A stretch of DNA of 64,000 nucleotides from assembly GCA_031394355.1 (NCBI GenBank), contig JANNSU010000051.1:1-64000 (forward strand). Reading direction: 5' to 3'. The translations under genes were made by a program, and so were the position numbers. Positions 16,820-24,421 of the stretch are shown here, one piece after another; position 1 is the stretch's first letter, and each line of letters opens with the position of its first letter. This stretch comes from JAEUMY01 sp031394355. Lineage in GTDB: Bacteria > Pseudomonadota > Gammaproteobacteria > Burkholderiales > Usitatibacteraceae. Under the pieces are notes generated by a model that saw only the letters and a list, made by a program, of their open reading frames with translations, made no database searches and was not told where the DNA came from.

Positions 16820-18004
16820 TTATGTACTGTGCGCCGCCAATCGTCGAAAACCTGCGCCGAGATCAGCGATGAGATCGTCCGCGTCTTCCAGCCCGACATG
16901 GAAGCGCACCAGCGGGCCGCCTGTCCATTTGTTGATGGAGCGAATATTCGCAAGATGCGCTGGCATGACGAGGCTTTCGTAGCCACCCCAGCTATAGCCA
17001 ATCTTGAAGAGTTCGTAGTGATCCACCATCGCAGCAACCTGCGCATCGCTGCATGGCTTCAGCTCCACACTGAACAATCCCGTGGCGCCGGTGAAATCGC
17101 GCTTCCACAGCGCATGGCCGGGATCACTCGGCAGCGCGGGATACAGCACACGCGCAACTTCCGGCCGTGACTGCAGCCACTGCGTCACCTGCATCGCTGT
17201 CTCAAAGTGGCGCGGCAGGCGCACCCCCAGCGTGCGCAATCCACGCAGCGCGTTGAAGAGATCATCCGGGCCGGCCGTCTGGCCGAGATCCAGCGTGGTC
17301 TCGCGCAGGCGCGGCCAGGCGCGCTCGTTGGCGATGACCGCACCCATGAGCAAATCGGAATGCCCGGCGATGTACTTGGTCACCGGCTGGATGACCACAT
17401 CCGCGCCGTGAGCAAAGGCGTTGAAGTAGAAGCCCGTGGCCCAGGCGTTGTCGATCAGCACCGTCGCGCCATTGGCATGCGCCACCTCCGCGATGGCGGG
17501 CACGTCCTGGATTTCGAATGTGTAGGAACCGGGGCTCTCGCAATAGACGACAGTTGTGTTCGGGCGAATGAGCTTGCGAATATTCGCACCGATGAGCGGG
17601 TCGTAGGGCTCGATCTCCACGCCGAAGCGTTGCAGCAGCCGCAACGCTGAACGCCGACCGGGGCCGTAGGCGCTGTCGGTGTAGAGCACATGGTCGCCCG
17701 CCTTGGTGAAAGCGAGCAGCGCACCCGTCACTGCGGCGAGACCGCTGGAATAGATCTGCGCGCGATAGCCACCTTCCAGTTCCGCCAGCGCATTCTGCAG
17801 CGCCACCTGGTTGGGCATGTCGGTGATGGCGTAGGTGGGCGAAGGCTGGCGTGGATCGTCCTTTTCCCACTGCGCCTGCACGGCGTGCATGTGGGCCACG
17901 CTGTCGAACAGCACCGTGGAGGCACGGTGCACGGGCGGGTTGACGATGTGGGGCGTGGAGAGGTTGTCGACGCCGGCGTGGGGGAGTTGGGTGGTTTTCT
18001 TCAC
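16820..18004 (-). CDS. metC: Cystathionine beta-lyase
   Basis: 394 residues of the Cys/Met-metabolism PLP family. Landmarks are the N-terminal VDNLSTPHIVNPPVHRAST, IYSSGLAAVTGALLAF, DSAYGPGRRSALRLL, IDNAWATGFYFNAF, and the PLP lysine in QPVTKYIAGHSD. The protein cleaves cystathionine to homocysteine, pyruvate and ammonia in methionine synthesis. The probable start is GTG at 18004. Two palindromes (16940, 17576) encode ANIR. A degenerate copy of this gene's 5' end lies 350 bp upstream (18279-18355), evidence of a local tandem duplication. Confidence 0.9.
   Translation of the reverse strand: MKKTTQLPHAGVDNLSTPHIVNPPVHRASTVLFDSVAHMHAVQAQWEKDDPRQPSPTYAITDMPNQVALQNALAELEGGYRAQIYSSGLAAVTGALLAFTKAGDHVLYTDSAYGPGRRSALRLLQRFGVEIEPYDPLIGANIRKLIRPNTTVVYCESPGSYTFEIQDVPAIAEVAHANGATVLIDNAWATGFYFNAFAHGADVVIQPVTKYIAGHSDLLMGAVIANERAWPRLRETTLDLGQTAGPDDLFNALRGLRTLGVRLPRHFETAMQVTQWLQSRPEVARVLYPALPSDPGHALWKRDFTGATGLFSVELKPCSDAQVAAMVDHYELFKIGYSWGGYESLVMPAHLANIRSINKWTGGPLVRFHVGLEDADDLIADLGAGFRRLAAHST
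16940..16951. repeat. GCGAATATTCGC palindrome, in metC
   Basis: Exact copy; frame gives ANIR. Confidence 0.95.
17576..17587. repeat. GCGAATATTCGC palindrome, in metC
   Basis: Exact copy; frame gives ANIR. Confidence 0.95.
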
Positions 18005-18023
18005 ACTGGATTCTGCGCTGACG

Positions 18024-18263
18024 TCATCGCAAATCCTTTCTGATTACAACAATCGACAGTGTCATCAATGTGGCGCCCGCAAAACCGATGCATAAGCATA
18101 TCCAGATCGACGCCCCAATAAACAAACCAACGAACGCCGTAGCCAACATTCCCAAGCCAAAAATCAGCCCCACCAGGTTTTGAACCCAGCCAGGAGGCAG
18201 GATGAGCGCAAGCCATGAAAGACCGATCAATACCAAAGCGCCGATGATCAACCAGTTTTCCAT
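18024..18263 (-). CDS. Small membrane protein, copy A of a duplicated pair
   Basis: 79 residues from the ATG at 18263 (MENWLIIGALVLIGLSWLAL), with about three hydrophobic helices and a basic C-terminus (IRKDLR). An upstream GTG at 18278 is an alternative. It lies 20 bp before metC on the same strand. Its spacing of Trp, Pro, Gly and the final basic tail matches the 84-residue protein at 18352-18606, so the two look like diverged tandem paralogues. Function unknown. Confidence 0.6.
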   Translation of the reverse strand: MENWLIIGALVLIGLSWLALILPPGWVQNLVGLIFGLGMLATAFVGLFIGASIWICLCIGFAGATLMTLSIVVIRKDLR

Positions 18264-18278
18264 ATCTTCAGACTGCAC

Positions 18279-18355
18279 CTGAAAGGTTGGTTACCGTTGT
18301 GCAAGGTGGAGGGGTTGTCGACGTCGGTGTGGGGGATTCCGGTGGACTTACTCAT
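18279..18355 (-). pseudogene. Relic of the metC 5' end
   Basis: From the ATG at 18355 the frame reads MSKSTGIPHTDVDNPSTLHN, then GNQP. This aligns with the true metC start (MKKTTQLPHAGVDNLSTPHI, then VNPP), and then the reading runs out of similarity. It sits between the two small membrane-protein genes exactly as metC sits after copy A. Its ATG overlaps the stop of copy B by 4 bp. Confidence 0.65.
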
Positions 18356-18606
18356 GTTGACGTCGAGTCGTTCTTTTCTGTTCGCCGTTTTGCGACCAGC
18401 AGCATGATCATCGTGACCCCAGCACAAGCAAGACAGGCGGCTATCCAGAACGCTACGCCAGATCGCCACAACAGGTATGCCAGTACCACGAAGAGAGAAC
18501 CGATCACACAAGTGAGAACCATTCCGACCAATTTCACCGGCAACAATTGTGGAAGGCACGCCAGCGCGATCACGATGACGACCAGAGCTGAAAGCCAGTC
18601 GCTCAT
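18352..18606 (-). CDS. Small membrane protein, copy B of a duplicated pair
   Basis: 84 residues from the ATG at 18606 (MSDWLSALVVIVIALACLPQ), three hydrophobic segments and a charged tail (AKRRTEKNDSTST). The start overlaps the stop of the SAF-domain oxidoreductase by ATGA, so it is translationally coupled. It resembles the protein at 18024-18263. Function unknown. Confidence 0.65.
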   Translation of the reverse strand: MSDWLSALVVIVIALACLPQLLPVKLVGMVLTCVIGSLFVVLAYLLWRSGVAFWIAACLACAGVTMIMLLVAKRRTEKNDSTST

Positions 18607-19970
18607 GAGGTCAACGATCCGATGGAAAGAAGGTGCTCCATCTCCCGCCTGAACCTCACCGCCTCCGCCGCCAACCCCGACAGCGCCCCCACATCCACAT
18701 CCGCCCAACTCACCGGCGCACCGACTTTCACATCCCGTACGAGCTTCACCTTGTGAGCCAACCCGATGGGCAAGCCGCCGGCCTTCAGCGAATCCGCCGC
18801 AGGCATGAGCTTGCCGTACACCGTGAATCCACCCTCGCCATCCAGCATCTCGCCCGCCTTGAGATCGCGCTTGGCCGTGGCGACACAATCCCCACGCCAG
18901 CCCGTCGGCGCGCCGGTGGCTTCACGACGCAGCGCGGCGCTGGCGACACTGATGCCGAGCTCCAGGCCGATGAGATGGAACGGTTTGTACATGGACGAAT
19001 ATTCGCCCGTGGAATCGGTGATGAGACCGTACTCCTTGAAGCAGCGCTTCACGTAATCGCTGCCGGCAGCGAAGGTGACGTACACGCCCCAGCGCAGATC
19101 GCGGAACACCGGGCGGCCATCGCGTTCGAGACTGGAAATGACTTCCACCTGGCCACGATGATGGAGCATGCCGCCCTCGCTCTTCGGGCGCAGCACGCGT
19201 GCGAGATCGTCCACGCCGCAGGGCGGGAATTCCAGGCCTTGCGGTGCAGGCGTCAGGTCCGCCGCGTTGGACACCGCTGCCATTTCGATGGCGCTCTTGG
19301 TGCCGTCGAGAAAGCTGTTGAACATCTGCGCGTTGAAATCCCCGCCCGCCACCATCTCCGGCGTGAAGCCGTAGTGGCCCCAGACGGTGTCGGGTGTGGA
19401 GGCGTGATAAGCAGGCAGATACTTGGTGCCCTTGCCTGCGGCGATGACTTCGAAGCCGGACGCGCGCGCCCAGTCCACCATTTCGCAAATGAGAGCGGGC
19501 TGGTCGCCATACGCCAGCGAGTAGACGATACCCGCCTCTTCCGCACGCTTGGCGAGCAGCGGGCCGGCCAGTGCATCGGCCTCCACATTGACCATGACGA
19601 TGTGCTTCTTCGCGGCGCAGCACTGCAACACATGGCTGATGCCCGCGGCGGGATGTCCGGTGGCGTCGATGATGACTTCAATGCCGTGGAATGCGATCAG
19701 TGCGGCGGCATCATCGCCGACATGCGTGGCGCCGGATTTGAACGCGGCCTCCAATGAACCCGCTGCGAATTGCTCCGGCGGCCAGCCTACGCGCGTCAGC
19801 GATTCCCTGGCACGCGCCGGATTGAGATCGGCAATCCCGACCAGATGCATGCCCGCCGTGCGCCGCACTTGCGAGAGGAACATGGAGCCGAATTTGCCTG
19901 CGCCGATGAGGCCGACGCGGACGGGGTTGTTTGCGGCGGCGCGTTGGAGGAGAAGTTTGTGGAGATTCAT
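18603..19970 (-). CDS. NAD(P)-dependent oxidoreductase with C-terminal SAF domain
   Basis: 455 residues. The N-terminal Rossmann motif is VRVGLIGAGKFGSMFLSQV; the fold then resembles homoserine-dehydrogenase/DXP-reductoisomerase-like enzymes (IEVIIDATGHPAAGISHV, VMVNVEADALAG, CEMVDWARASGFEVIAAGKG). The last 90 residues form a SAF-like domain (AKRDLKAGEMLDGEGGFTV, then LPIGLAHKVKLVRDVKVGAP). Related proteins act in sugar-acid or polyol catabolism; the substrate is unknown. The neighbouring GarR-type dehydrogenase fits a small-molecule acid pathway. One variant palindrome lies at 18995. Confidence 0.8.
   Translation of the reverse strand: MNLHKLLLQRAAANNPVRVGLIGAGKFGSMFLSQVRRTAGMHLVGIADLNPARARESLTRVGWPPEQFAAGSLEAAFKSGATHVGDDAAALIAFHGIEVIIDATGHPAAGISHVLQCCAAKKHIVMVNVEADALAGPLLAKRAEEAGIVYSLAYGDQPALICEMVDWARASGFEVIAAGKGTKYLPAYHASTPDTVWGHYGFTPEMVAGGDFNAQMFNSFLDGTKSAIEMAAVSNAADLTPAPQGLEFPPCGVDDLARVLRPKSEGGMLHHRGQVEVISSLERDGRPVFRDLRWGVYVTFAAGSDYVKRCFKEYGLITDSTGEYSSMYKPFHLIGLELGISVASAALRREATGAPTGWRGDCVATAKRDLKAGEMLDGEGGFTVYGKLMPAADSLKAGGLPIGLAHKVKLVRDVKVGAPVSWADVDVGALSGLAAEAVRFRREMEHLLSIGSLTS
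18995..19006. repeat. Palindrome variant ACGAATATTCGC
   Basis: One outer mismatch; frame gives EYS in the SAF oxidoreductase. Confidence 0.85.
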
Positions 19971-19999
19971 GTTTCTGCTGGCACAGGGAAAGCATCACT

Positions 20000-20206
20000 G
20001 TAGCCCGGATGGAATGAAATGTAATCCGGGGGCACTGCAACGCGCCAATGGGTTCTCTCGGGCATACGTGAACTCGCGGGAATGACGGATCTTGGTTCCC
20101 GGATTCCGCTGCGCTGCATCCGGGCTACGAGCGGGGTCGTGCTGCGTGCGAATATTCGCATCACCCGATGAACCCCGGATTCCGCTGCGCTGCATCCGGG
20201 CTACGA
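20000..20206. repeat. Cluster of CCCGGAT...ATCCGGGCTAC repeats
   Basis: A left-facing copy at 20000-20030 and two almost identical right-facing copies at 20098-20130 and 20174-20206 (core TTCCGCTGCGCTGCATCCGG). One exact 12-bp palindrome lies between the last two. This fills the gap between the SAF oxidoreductase and the GarR-type gene. Confidence 0.8.
20148..20159. repeat. GCGAATATTCGC palindrome, intergenic
   Basis: Exact copy between two REP-like repeats. Confidence 0.95.
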
Positions 20207-20213
20207 AACGTGG

Positions 20214-21098
20214 TCAACCCTTCTGCTTCTCCTCCAACACCCGCAGCAAATTGCACGTGTCCATCGTCCCCCACCCGTGCTCCATCAACTCGGTAAGCTG
20301 CTCGTGCACGAGCTTGACGGCAGGCATGGGCAGTCCCTGGCTTTCCGCCATGTCAACGATGGGGCCGAAGTCTTTCTGATGCAATCGCGCTTCAATCCCG
20401 GCGGCGAAATCGCGGTTAGCCATTTTCGGCCCCATGAGGCCGAGCATCTTGCTGCCGGCGAAACCGGATTGCAGTGCTTCAACGACTTTGTTGCAGTCCA
20501 CATCATTGGCGCGCGCGAACAGCATGGCTTCCGCGATGCCCTGGATGTTGATGACTTGCACGATCTGGTTGCAGGCCTTGGTGACCTGACCCGCGCCGTG
20601 GTCACCCATATGGAAGATGTTGGTGCCGAGGCGCTCCAGTAGCGGGCGCGCCTTGTCCAGCACGTCGGCCTTGCCGCCGACGACGATGGTGAGGGTGGCG
20701 GCCGCAGCGCCCTTGGCACCGCCGGACACGGGGCAGTCCAGCAAGTGAATGCCCTTGGCCGCGAGCTTCTCTGCGAAATCGCGCGTGGCCACGGCGGAAA
20801 TCGTGCTCATGTCGCACACGATGGCGCCCGGTTTGGCGGTGTGGATGACCCCGTGTTTGCCGAGCAACACCTCTTCCACATCCTTCGTGGACGTGACGTT
20901 GGTGAAGATGAAGTCGGCGTTCTTCGCCGCCTCGGTTGGCGATGACGCACCCAGCGCGCCGTCGCCAACAAAGGGCTGCATGACCTCGGGCCGTCGCGCG
21001 TGGACGGTGACGGGGTGGCCAGCGTTCATGAGATGGCGCGTCATGGCACCGCCCATGGCGCCGAGGCCGATGAAGGAGACTCTGGAATGGATTTTCAT
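20214..21098 (-). CDS. 3-hydroxyisobutyrate / tartronate-semialdehyde reductase family dehydrogenase
   Basis: 294 residues from the ATG at 21098 (MKIHSRVSFIGLGAMGGAMT). Beta-hydroxyacid dehydrogenase marks are present: FIGLGAMGGAMTRHLMNAGH (NAD-binding), FIFTNVTSTKDVEEV, LLDCPVSGGAKGAAAATLTI (substrate-binding), and the catalytic Lys in GQVTKACNQIV. Closest in kind to GarR/GlxR, but the substrate is not proven. A longer in-frame reading to 21347 has no family similarity and is rejected. The C-terminus (LLRVLEEKQKG) ends 7 bp from a REP-like repeat. Confidence 0.88.
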   Translation of the reverse strand: MKIHSRVSFIGLGAMGGAMTRHLMNAGHPVTVHARRPEVMQPFVGDGALGASSPTEAAKNADFIFTNVTSTKDVEEVLLGKHGVIHTAKPGAIVCDMSTISAVATRDFAEKLAAKGIHLLDCPVSGGAKGAAAATLTIVVGGKADVLDKARPLLERLGTNIFHMGDHGAGQVTKACNQIVQVINIQGIAEAMLFARANDVDCNKVVEALQSGFAGSKMLGLMGPKMANRDFAAGIEARLHQKDFGPIVDMAESQGLPMPAVKLVHEQLTELMEHGWGTMDTCNLLRVLEEKQKG

Positions 21099-21198
21099 GT
21101 CGAGGGCTGGAATGAGGGAAGACGCCAAGACGTCGATCCTCATGCTGCCACAGCCCTCACTGAAGCCGATTGATGCAAGCCAAGATGCAGAGGCGGGC

Positions 21199-21441
21199 TC
21201 AGGCCGTGCGGGGAGCGGTGTTTTCGTCCGGCAACGCCGTTGGCCGGCGGTTTGCAGCCAAGCGCTGGTGCAGGCTGATGATGATGCGGCTGCCCGTGCG
21301 CTCGAAGAGGAAGGGGAAGAGGCCATGCAGGCAACAAGCCAGGCCACCCGCGATCATGCGCAGCCCGAAGCCAAAGGCGAACCCGGCGTGCTCGGTGTAG
21401 GTCTCGTTGACGCTGGCGGGGTGTTCGGTGAAAAGATTCAT
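21199..21441 (-). CDS. DUF6356 family protein
   Basis: 80 residues, MNLFTEHPASVNETYTEHAG followed by FAFGFGLRMIAGGLACCLHG and LFPFLFERTGSRIIISLHQR. This is the layout of the small DUF6356 membrane-associated proteins (FTEHPASVxETYxEH then a hydrophobic helix and PFLFExTxSR). Function unknown. It is divergent from the Lrp-type regulator and may be one of its targets. Confidence 0.75.
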   Translation of the reverse strand: MNLFTEHPASVNETYTEHAGFAFGFGLRMIAGGLACCLHGLFPFLFERTGSRIIISLHQRLAANRRPTALPDENTAPRTA

Positions 21442-21533
21442 GGTTGGGCGTTGGGTGTTTGGCGTTGAGCGAGGAGAGATTATTCTCCTTGGCGAGGAAA
21501 AGATGTTTGCTTATTTGCCTCAACAATCGCTAA

Positions 21534-21554
21534 AGTAGAGAATATTTTTCTACT
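21534..21554. promoter_or_regulatory. Palindromic operator upstream of Lrp-family gene
   Basis: AGTAGAGAATATT then TTTCTACT: a 21-bp near-perfect palindrome, 25 bp before the regulator start and in the divergent region. The AT-rich centre suits Lrp/AsnC binding, so autoregulation is plausible. A degenerate palindrome copy (GCGAATATTTGC) follows at 21558-21569. Confidence 0.5.
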
Positions 21555-21578
21555 AATGCGAATATTTGCAGCAATACA

Positions 21579-22043
21579 ATGACCTTGGACGCCACCGACC
21601 GCAAAATACTTACCCTGCTACAGCAGGACGCCAGCCTATCCGTGGCCGACATCGCGGAGAAGGTGAACCTGTCTGTCACCCCCTGCTGGCGGCGCATCCA
21701 GAAGCTGGACGAGGCAGGCGTGATCCAGCGCCGCGTGGCGCTGCTCGATGCATCGAAGCTAAACCTCGGCGTGACCGCATTCGTTGCCATCCGCACCAGC
21801 CAGCACAACCCCGCCTGGCTGGAGAAATTCGCCAAGGCGGTCGGCAGCATCCCGGAAATTGTGGAGGTCTATCGCATGAGCGGCGACGTGGACTATCTGC
21901 TGCGCGTGGTCGTGCCCGACATCGCGGGCTATGACGCGGTGTACAAGAAGCTCATCAAGAGTGTGGAGCTGACCGACGTGAGCTCGAGCTTTGCGATGGA
22001 GAAGCTGAAGTCGACGACGGCGCTGCCGCTGGACTATGCGTGA
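21579..22043 (+). CDS. Lrp/AsnC family transcriptional regulator
   Basis: 154 residues. N-terminal winged helix: MTLDATDRKILTLLQQDASL, then SVADIAEKVNLSVTPCWRRI. C-terminal RAM (ligand-binding) domain: GVTAFVAIRTSQHN, VEVYRMSGDVDYLLRVVVPD, SSFAMEKLKSTTALPL. Lrp-type regulators form octamers that sense amino acids. The gene is divergent from DUF6356 with a palindromic site between them. It lies 40 bp before earP. Confidence 0.92.
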   Translation: MTLDATDRKILTLLQQDASLSVADIAEKVNLSVTPCWRRIQKLDEAGVIQRRVALLDASKLNLGVTAFVAIRTSQHNPAWLEKFAKAVGSIPEIVEVYRMSGDVDYLLRVVVPDIAGYDAVYKKLIKSVELTDVSSSFAMEKLKSTTALPLDYA

Positions 22044-22082
22044 GTCTTCGGCACTGACTGGCAACCCCTCTACGGGACAAAA

Positions 22083-23210
22083 GTGAGAAAACGCTGGGAC
22101 ATCTTCTGCACCGTCGTCGACAACTTCGGCGACATCGGCGTGACCTGGCGGCTCACCCGCCAACTCATCCACGAGCACCACCGCCAGGTCACGTTGTGGG
22201 TGGACGACCTGGAAAGTTTTGCGCGGATCGAGCATCGCATTGATCCGTCACTCGAAGTCCAACAGATTGATGGTGCGAATATTCGCAGGTGGCATGCAGC
22301 ATTCCCGGACATCGAGCCGGCCGACGTGGTGGTGGAAGCGTTCGCCTGCCATCTGCCCGAGAAATACATCATGAGCATGGCCAGGCAATCACCGCGCGCC
22401 GCCTGGATCAATCTTGAATACCTCTGCGCGGAGAAATGGGTCGAAGAGACACATGCGTTGCCCTCACCACATCCGCAGCTGCCGCTTACCAAGTATTTCT
22501 TCTTTCCGGGATTCAACGAGCGCACCGGCGGCCTGCTGCGCGAGGCGGATGTCATCGTGCGCCGCGATGCGTTGCTGGCAGACGCTAAGGCGCAGCGGGA
22601 ATTCTGGCAGCGCATCGGCATCGCGCCGGACACTGGCGACGAGATTCGCGTGTCGCTTTTTGCCTACCGCAGCCCCGCGCTGCCGTCGCTGCTTGATGCG
22701 TGGGCAGAAGGCGGCAACCCGATGCTGTGTCTGGTGCCTGATGGGCCGTCGCTGGCGCAGGCGCAGTCATGGTTCGGCCGCGAGGAGCGGCGACTGCAGC
22801 GTGGAAAACTCACGCTGCAAGCCCTGCCCTTCATGCCACAGGATGATTACGATCAGCTGCTGGCGCTGTGCGACGTGAACGTCGTGCGCGGCGAGGATTC
22901 CTTCCTGCGCGCGCAATGGGCAGGCAAGCCATTCATCTGGCACATCTATCCGCAGGCGGACGAGGCGCACTGGCCGAAGCTCGAAGCTTTCCTCGACCTG
23001 TACACCGCCCAACTCGACCCGGCCACGCTGGCGCGGGTGAAGGTCGCATGGCATCACTGGAACCGGGGCCAGGACATGCGGGCAGCCTGGCGTGCCTTCG
23101 TCGCTGGCCGCGATGCGCTCGACAGCCATGGCGTGGAATGGGCGAATACGTTGGCCGTCCAGCCTTCGCTCGCGACAAAACTGGCGGGGTTTGTGGATAA
23201 GTTGTTATAA
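22083..23210 (+). CDS. earP: Protein-arginine rhamnosyltransferase EarP
   Basis: 375 residues, probable GTG start (MRKRWDIFCTVVDNFGDIGV). EarP moves rhamnose from dTDP-beta-L-rhamnose to Arg32 of EF-P. Family marks visible are VDNFGDIGVTWRLTRQL with the catalytic Asp region, AWINLEYLCAEKWVE, TKYFFFPGFNERTGGLLRE, and the nucleotide-sugar site NVVRGEDSFLRAQWAGKPFI with HIYPQADEAH. Immediately upstream of efp, the usual pairing. The palindrome at 22275 encodes ANIR and is the last copy before a 23.7-kb gap. Confidence 0.95.
   Translation: MRKRWDIFCTVVDNFGDIGVTWRLTRQLIHEHHRQVTLWVDDLESFARIEHRIDPSLEVQQIDGANIRRWHAAFPDIEPADVVVEAFACHLPEKYIMSMARQSPRAAWINLEYLCAEKWVEETHALPSPHPQLPLTKYFFFPGFNERTGGLLREADVIVRRDALLADAKAQREFWQRIGIAPDTGDEIRVSLFAYRSPALPSLLDAWAEGGNPMLCLVPDGPSLAQAQSWFGREERRLQRGKLTLQALPFMPQDDYDQLLALCDVNVVRGEDSFLRAQWAGKPFIWHIYPQADEAHWPKLEAFLDLYTAQLDPATLARVKVAWHHWNRGQDMRAAWRAFVAGRDALDSHGVEWANTLAVQPSLATKLAGFVDKLL
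22275..22286. repeat. GCGAATATTCGC palindrome, in earP
   Basis: Exact copy; frame gives ANIR. Last copy before 45973. Confidence 0.95.
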
Positions 23211-23251
23211 TTGCGAGCTTTTTTGGCGTGAGGCGGGCTGGCAAGCTCCTG

Positions 23252-23290
23252 CCCCCCTCTCCCTGACCCCCTCCCACGAGGGGAGAGGGG
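23252..23290. repeat. CCCTCTCC...GGAGAGGGG repeat in efp leader
   Basis: CCCCTCTCCCTGACCCCCTC and then GAGGGGAGAGGGG form an imperfect inverted repeat 70 bp before efp. This is a common REP-like type, distinct from the CCCCCTTT family. Confidence 0.6.
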
Positions 23291-23361
23291 AACGCATGGA
23301 TGCGAAGCGCATTTCAGCAAGGCGCACTTCGCCGCACCGACTCTCACCTCAGGACATTCGC

Positions 23362-23922
23362 ATGAAACAGGCTCAGGAATTGCGCGTTGGCAACGTGATC
23401 ATGGTTGGCAAAGACCCCATGGTCGTGATCCGCGCCGAATACAACAAAGGCGGCCGCAACTCCGCCGTGATGAAGATGAAGTTGAAGAATTTGCTCTCCA
23501 ACTCCTCGACCGAAACCGTGTTCAAGGCGGATGACAAGATCGACGTGCTCGTGCTGGAGCGCAAGGACGTGACCTATTCCTACTTCGCCGATCCGATGTA
23601 TGTCTTCATGGACACCGAGTACAACCAGTACGAGATCGAGTCCGAGATGATGGGCGATGCGCTCAACTATCTGGAAGAAGGTCTGACGTGCGAAGTCGTG
23701 TTCTATGACGGCAAGGCCATCAGCATTGAGCTGCCCACCTCCGTCGTTCGCGAGATCGAGACAGAGCCCGCTGTGCGTGGCGACACGTCCGGCAAGGTGC
23801 TGAAGCCCGCAAAGCTCATCACCACCGGCTTCACAGTCAACGTCCCGCTGTTTTGCGAGACGGGCGACAAGATTGAAGTCGATACCCGCACGGCTGAGTA
23901 CAAGCGGCGTGTGAATGGTTGA
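23362..23922 (+). CDS. efp: Elongation factor P
   Basis: 186 residues from the ATG at 23362 (MKQAQELRVGNVIMVGKDPM). EF-P binds between the P and E sites and relieves stalling at polyproline. The tip loop reads EYNKGGRNSAVMKMKLKNL, with Arg at position 32, the residue modified by EarP, whose gene lies directly upstream. The three beta-barrel domains continue through DVTYSYFADPMYVFMDTE and end GDKIEVDTRTAEYKRRVNG. Longer in-frame readings add repeat-encoded sequence and are rejected. A terminator follows. Confidence 0.97.
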   Translation: MKQAQELRVGNVIMVGKDPMVVIRAEYNKGGRNSAVMKMKLKNLLSNSSTETVFKADDKIDVLVLERKDVTYSYFADPMYVFMDTEYNQYEIESEMMGDALNYLEEGLTCEVVFYDGKAISIELPTSVVREIETEPAVRGDTSGKVLKPAKLITTGFTVNVPLFCETGDKIEVDTRTAEYKRRVNG

Positions 23923-23950
23923 TGCCGTCAGCGCGGCAAACCCGCCATGA

Positions 23951-23975
23951 AAAGCCCGGTACAGCCGGGCTTTTT
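23951..23975 (+). terminator. Rho-independent terminator after efp
   Basis: AAAGCCCGG / CCGGGCTTT stem with a short loop and T-tract, 29 bp after the efp stop. Confidence 0.9.
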
Positions 23976-24421
23976 CTTTGCGGTGGGCACCAGAGGAGCG
24001 CCGCAGGCACTGCCTCCCGCGACAATGTCACGGTCACGAGTGTGCAGAGAGATTGCGGCCCGGATTCGGATTACCCGCGCAGGTTGTGAAGAATTGTGAA
24101 CATGCAACATGCGCTGTGCAAGACGCGCTAAGCTGTGCAAACAGCAATCCCGGGCGGCGATGTCGTGCCGGGGCAACAGCAAGAAACATTTCTGTCATGC
24201 GGTTTTGCCGCACCCCCGATTCCTGATCGGTTGAGCGAGCGGCACCCAGGCAATAATTTGTCGACTGTCTGATCGGGATGACGCTTGTTCAACAATACTT
24301 CTGAATGGCGCTGACGCGCCGACATTGCACGCCAACACTGCAGCTTGCCGACAAGTCAATGGTGTGGGATGCTGGCTCGAAAGAGCAAGACGGCACGGAA
24401 TGGCACTGCAACGAGGGAAAG
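23976..24421 (+). promoter_or_regulatory. Intergenic region before GGDEF gene
   Basis: About 440 bp with no gene called. In-frame codons upstream of 24422 are open to 24305 but encode no signal peptide or known domain. No clear promoter motif was read. Confidence 0.3.

Noticed and set aside
18633..19757. 374-codon plus-strand frame
   Set aside because: Antisense of the SAF-domain oxidoreductase.
24305..24421. Longer N-terminus for the GGDEF protein
   Set aside because: The extra 39 codons lack any domain and would bury the signal peptide that begins at 24422.
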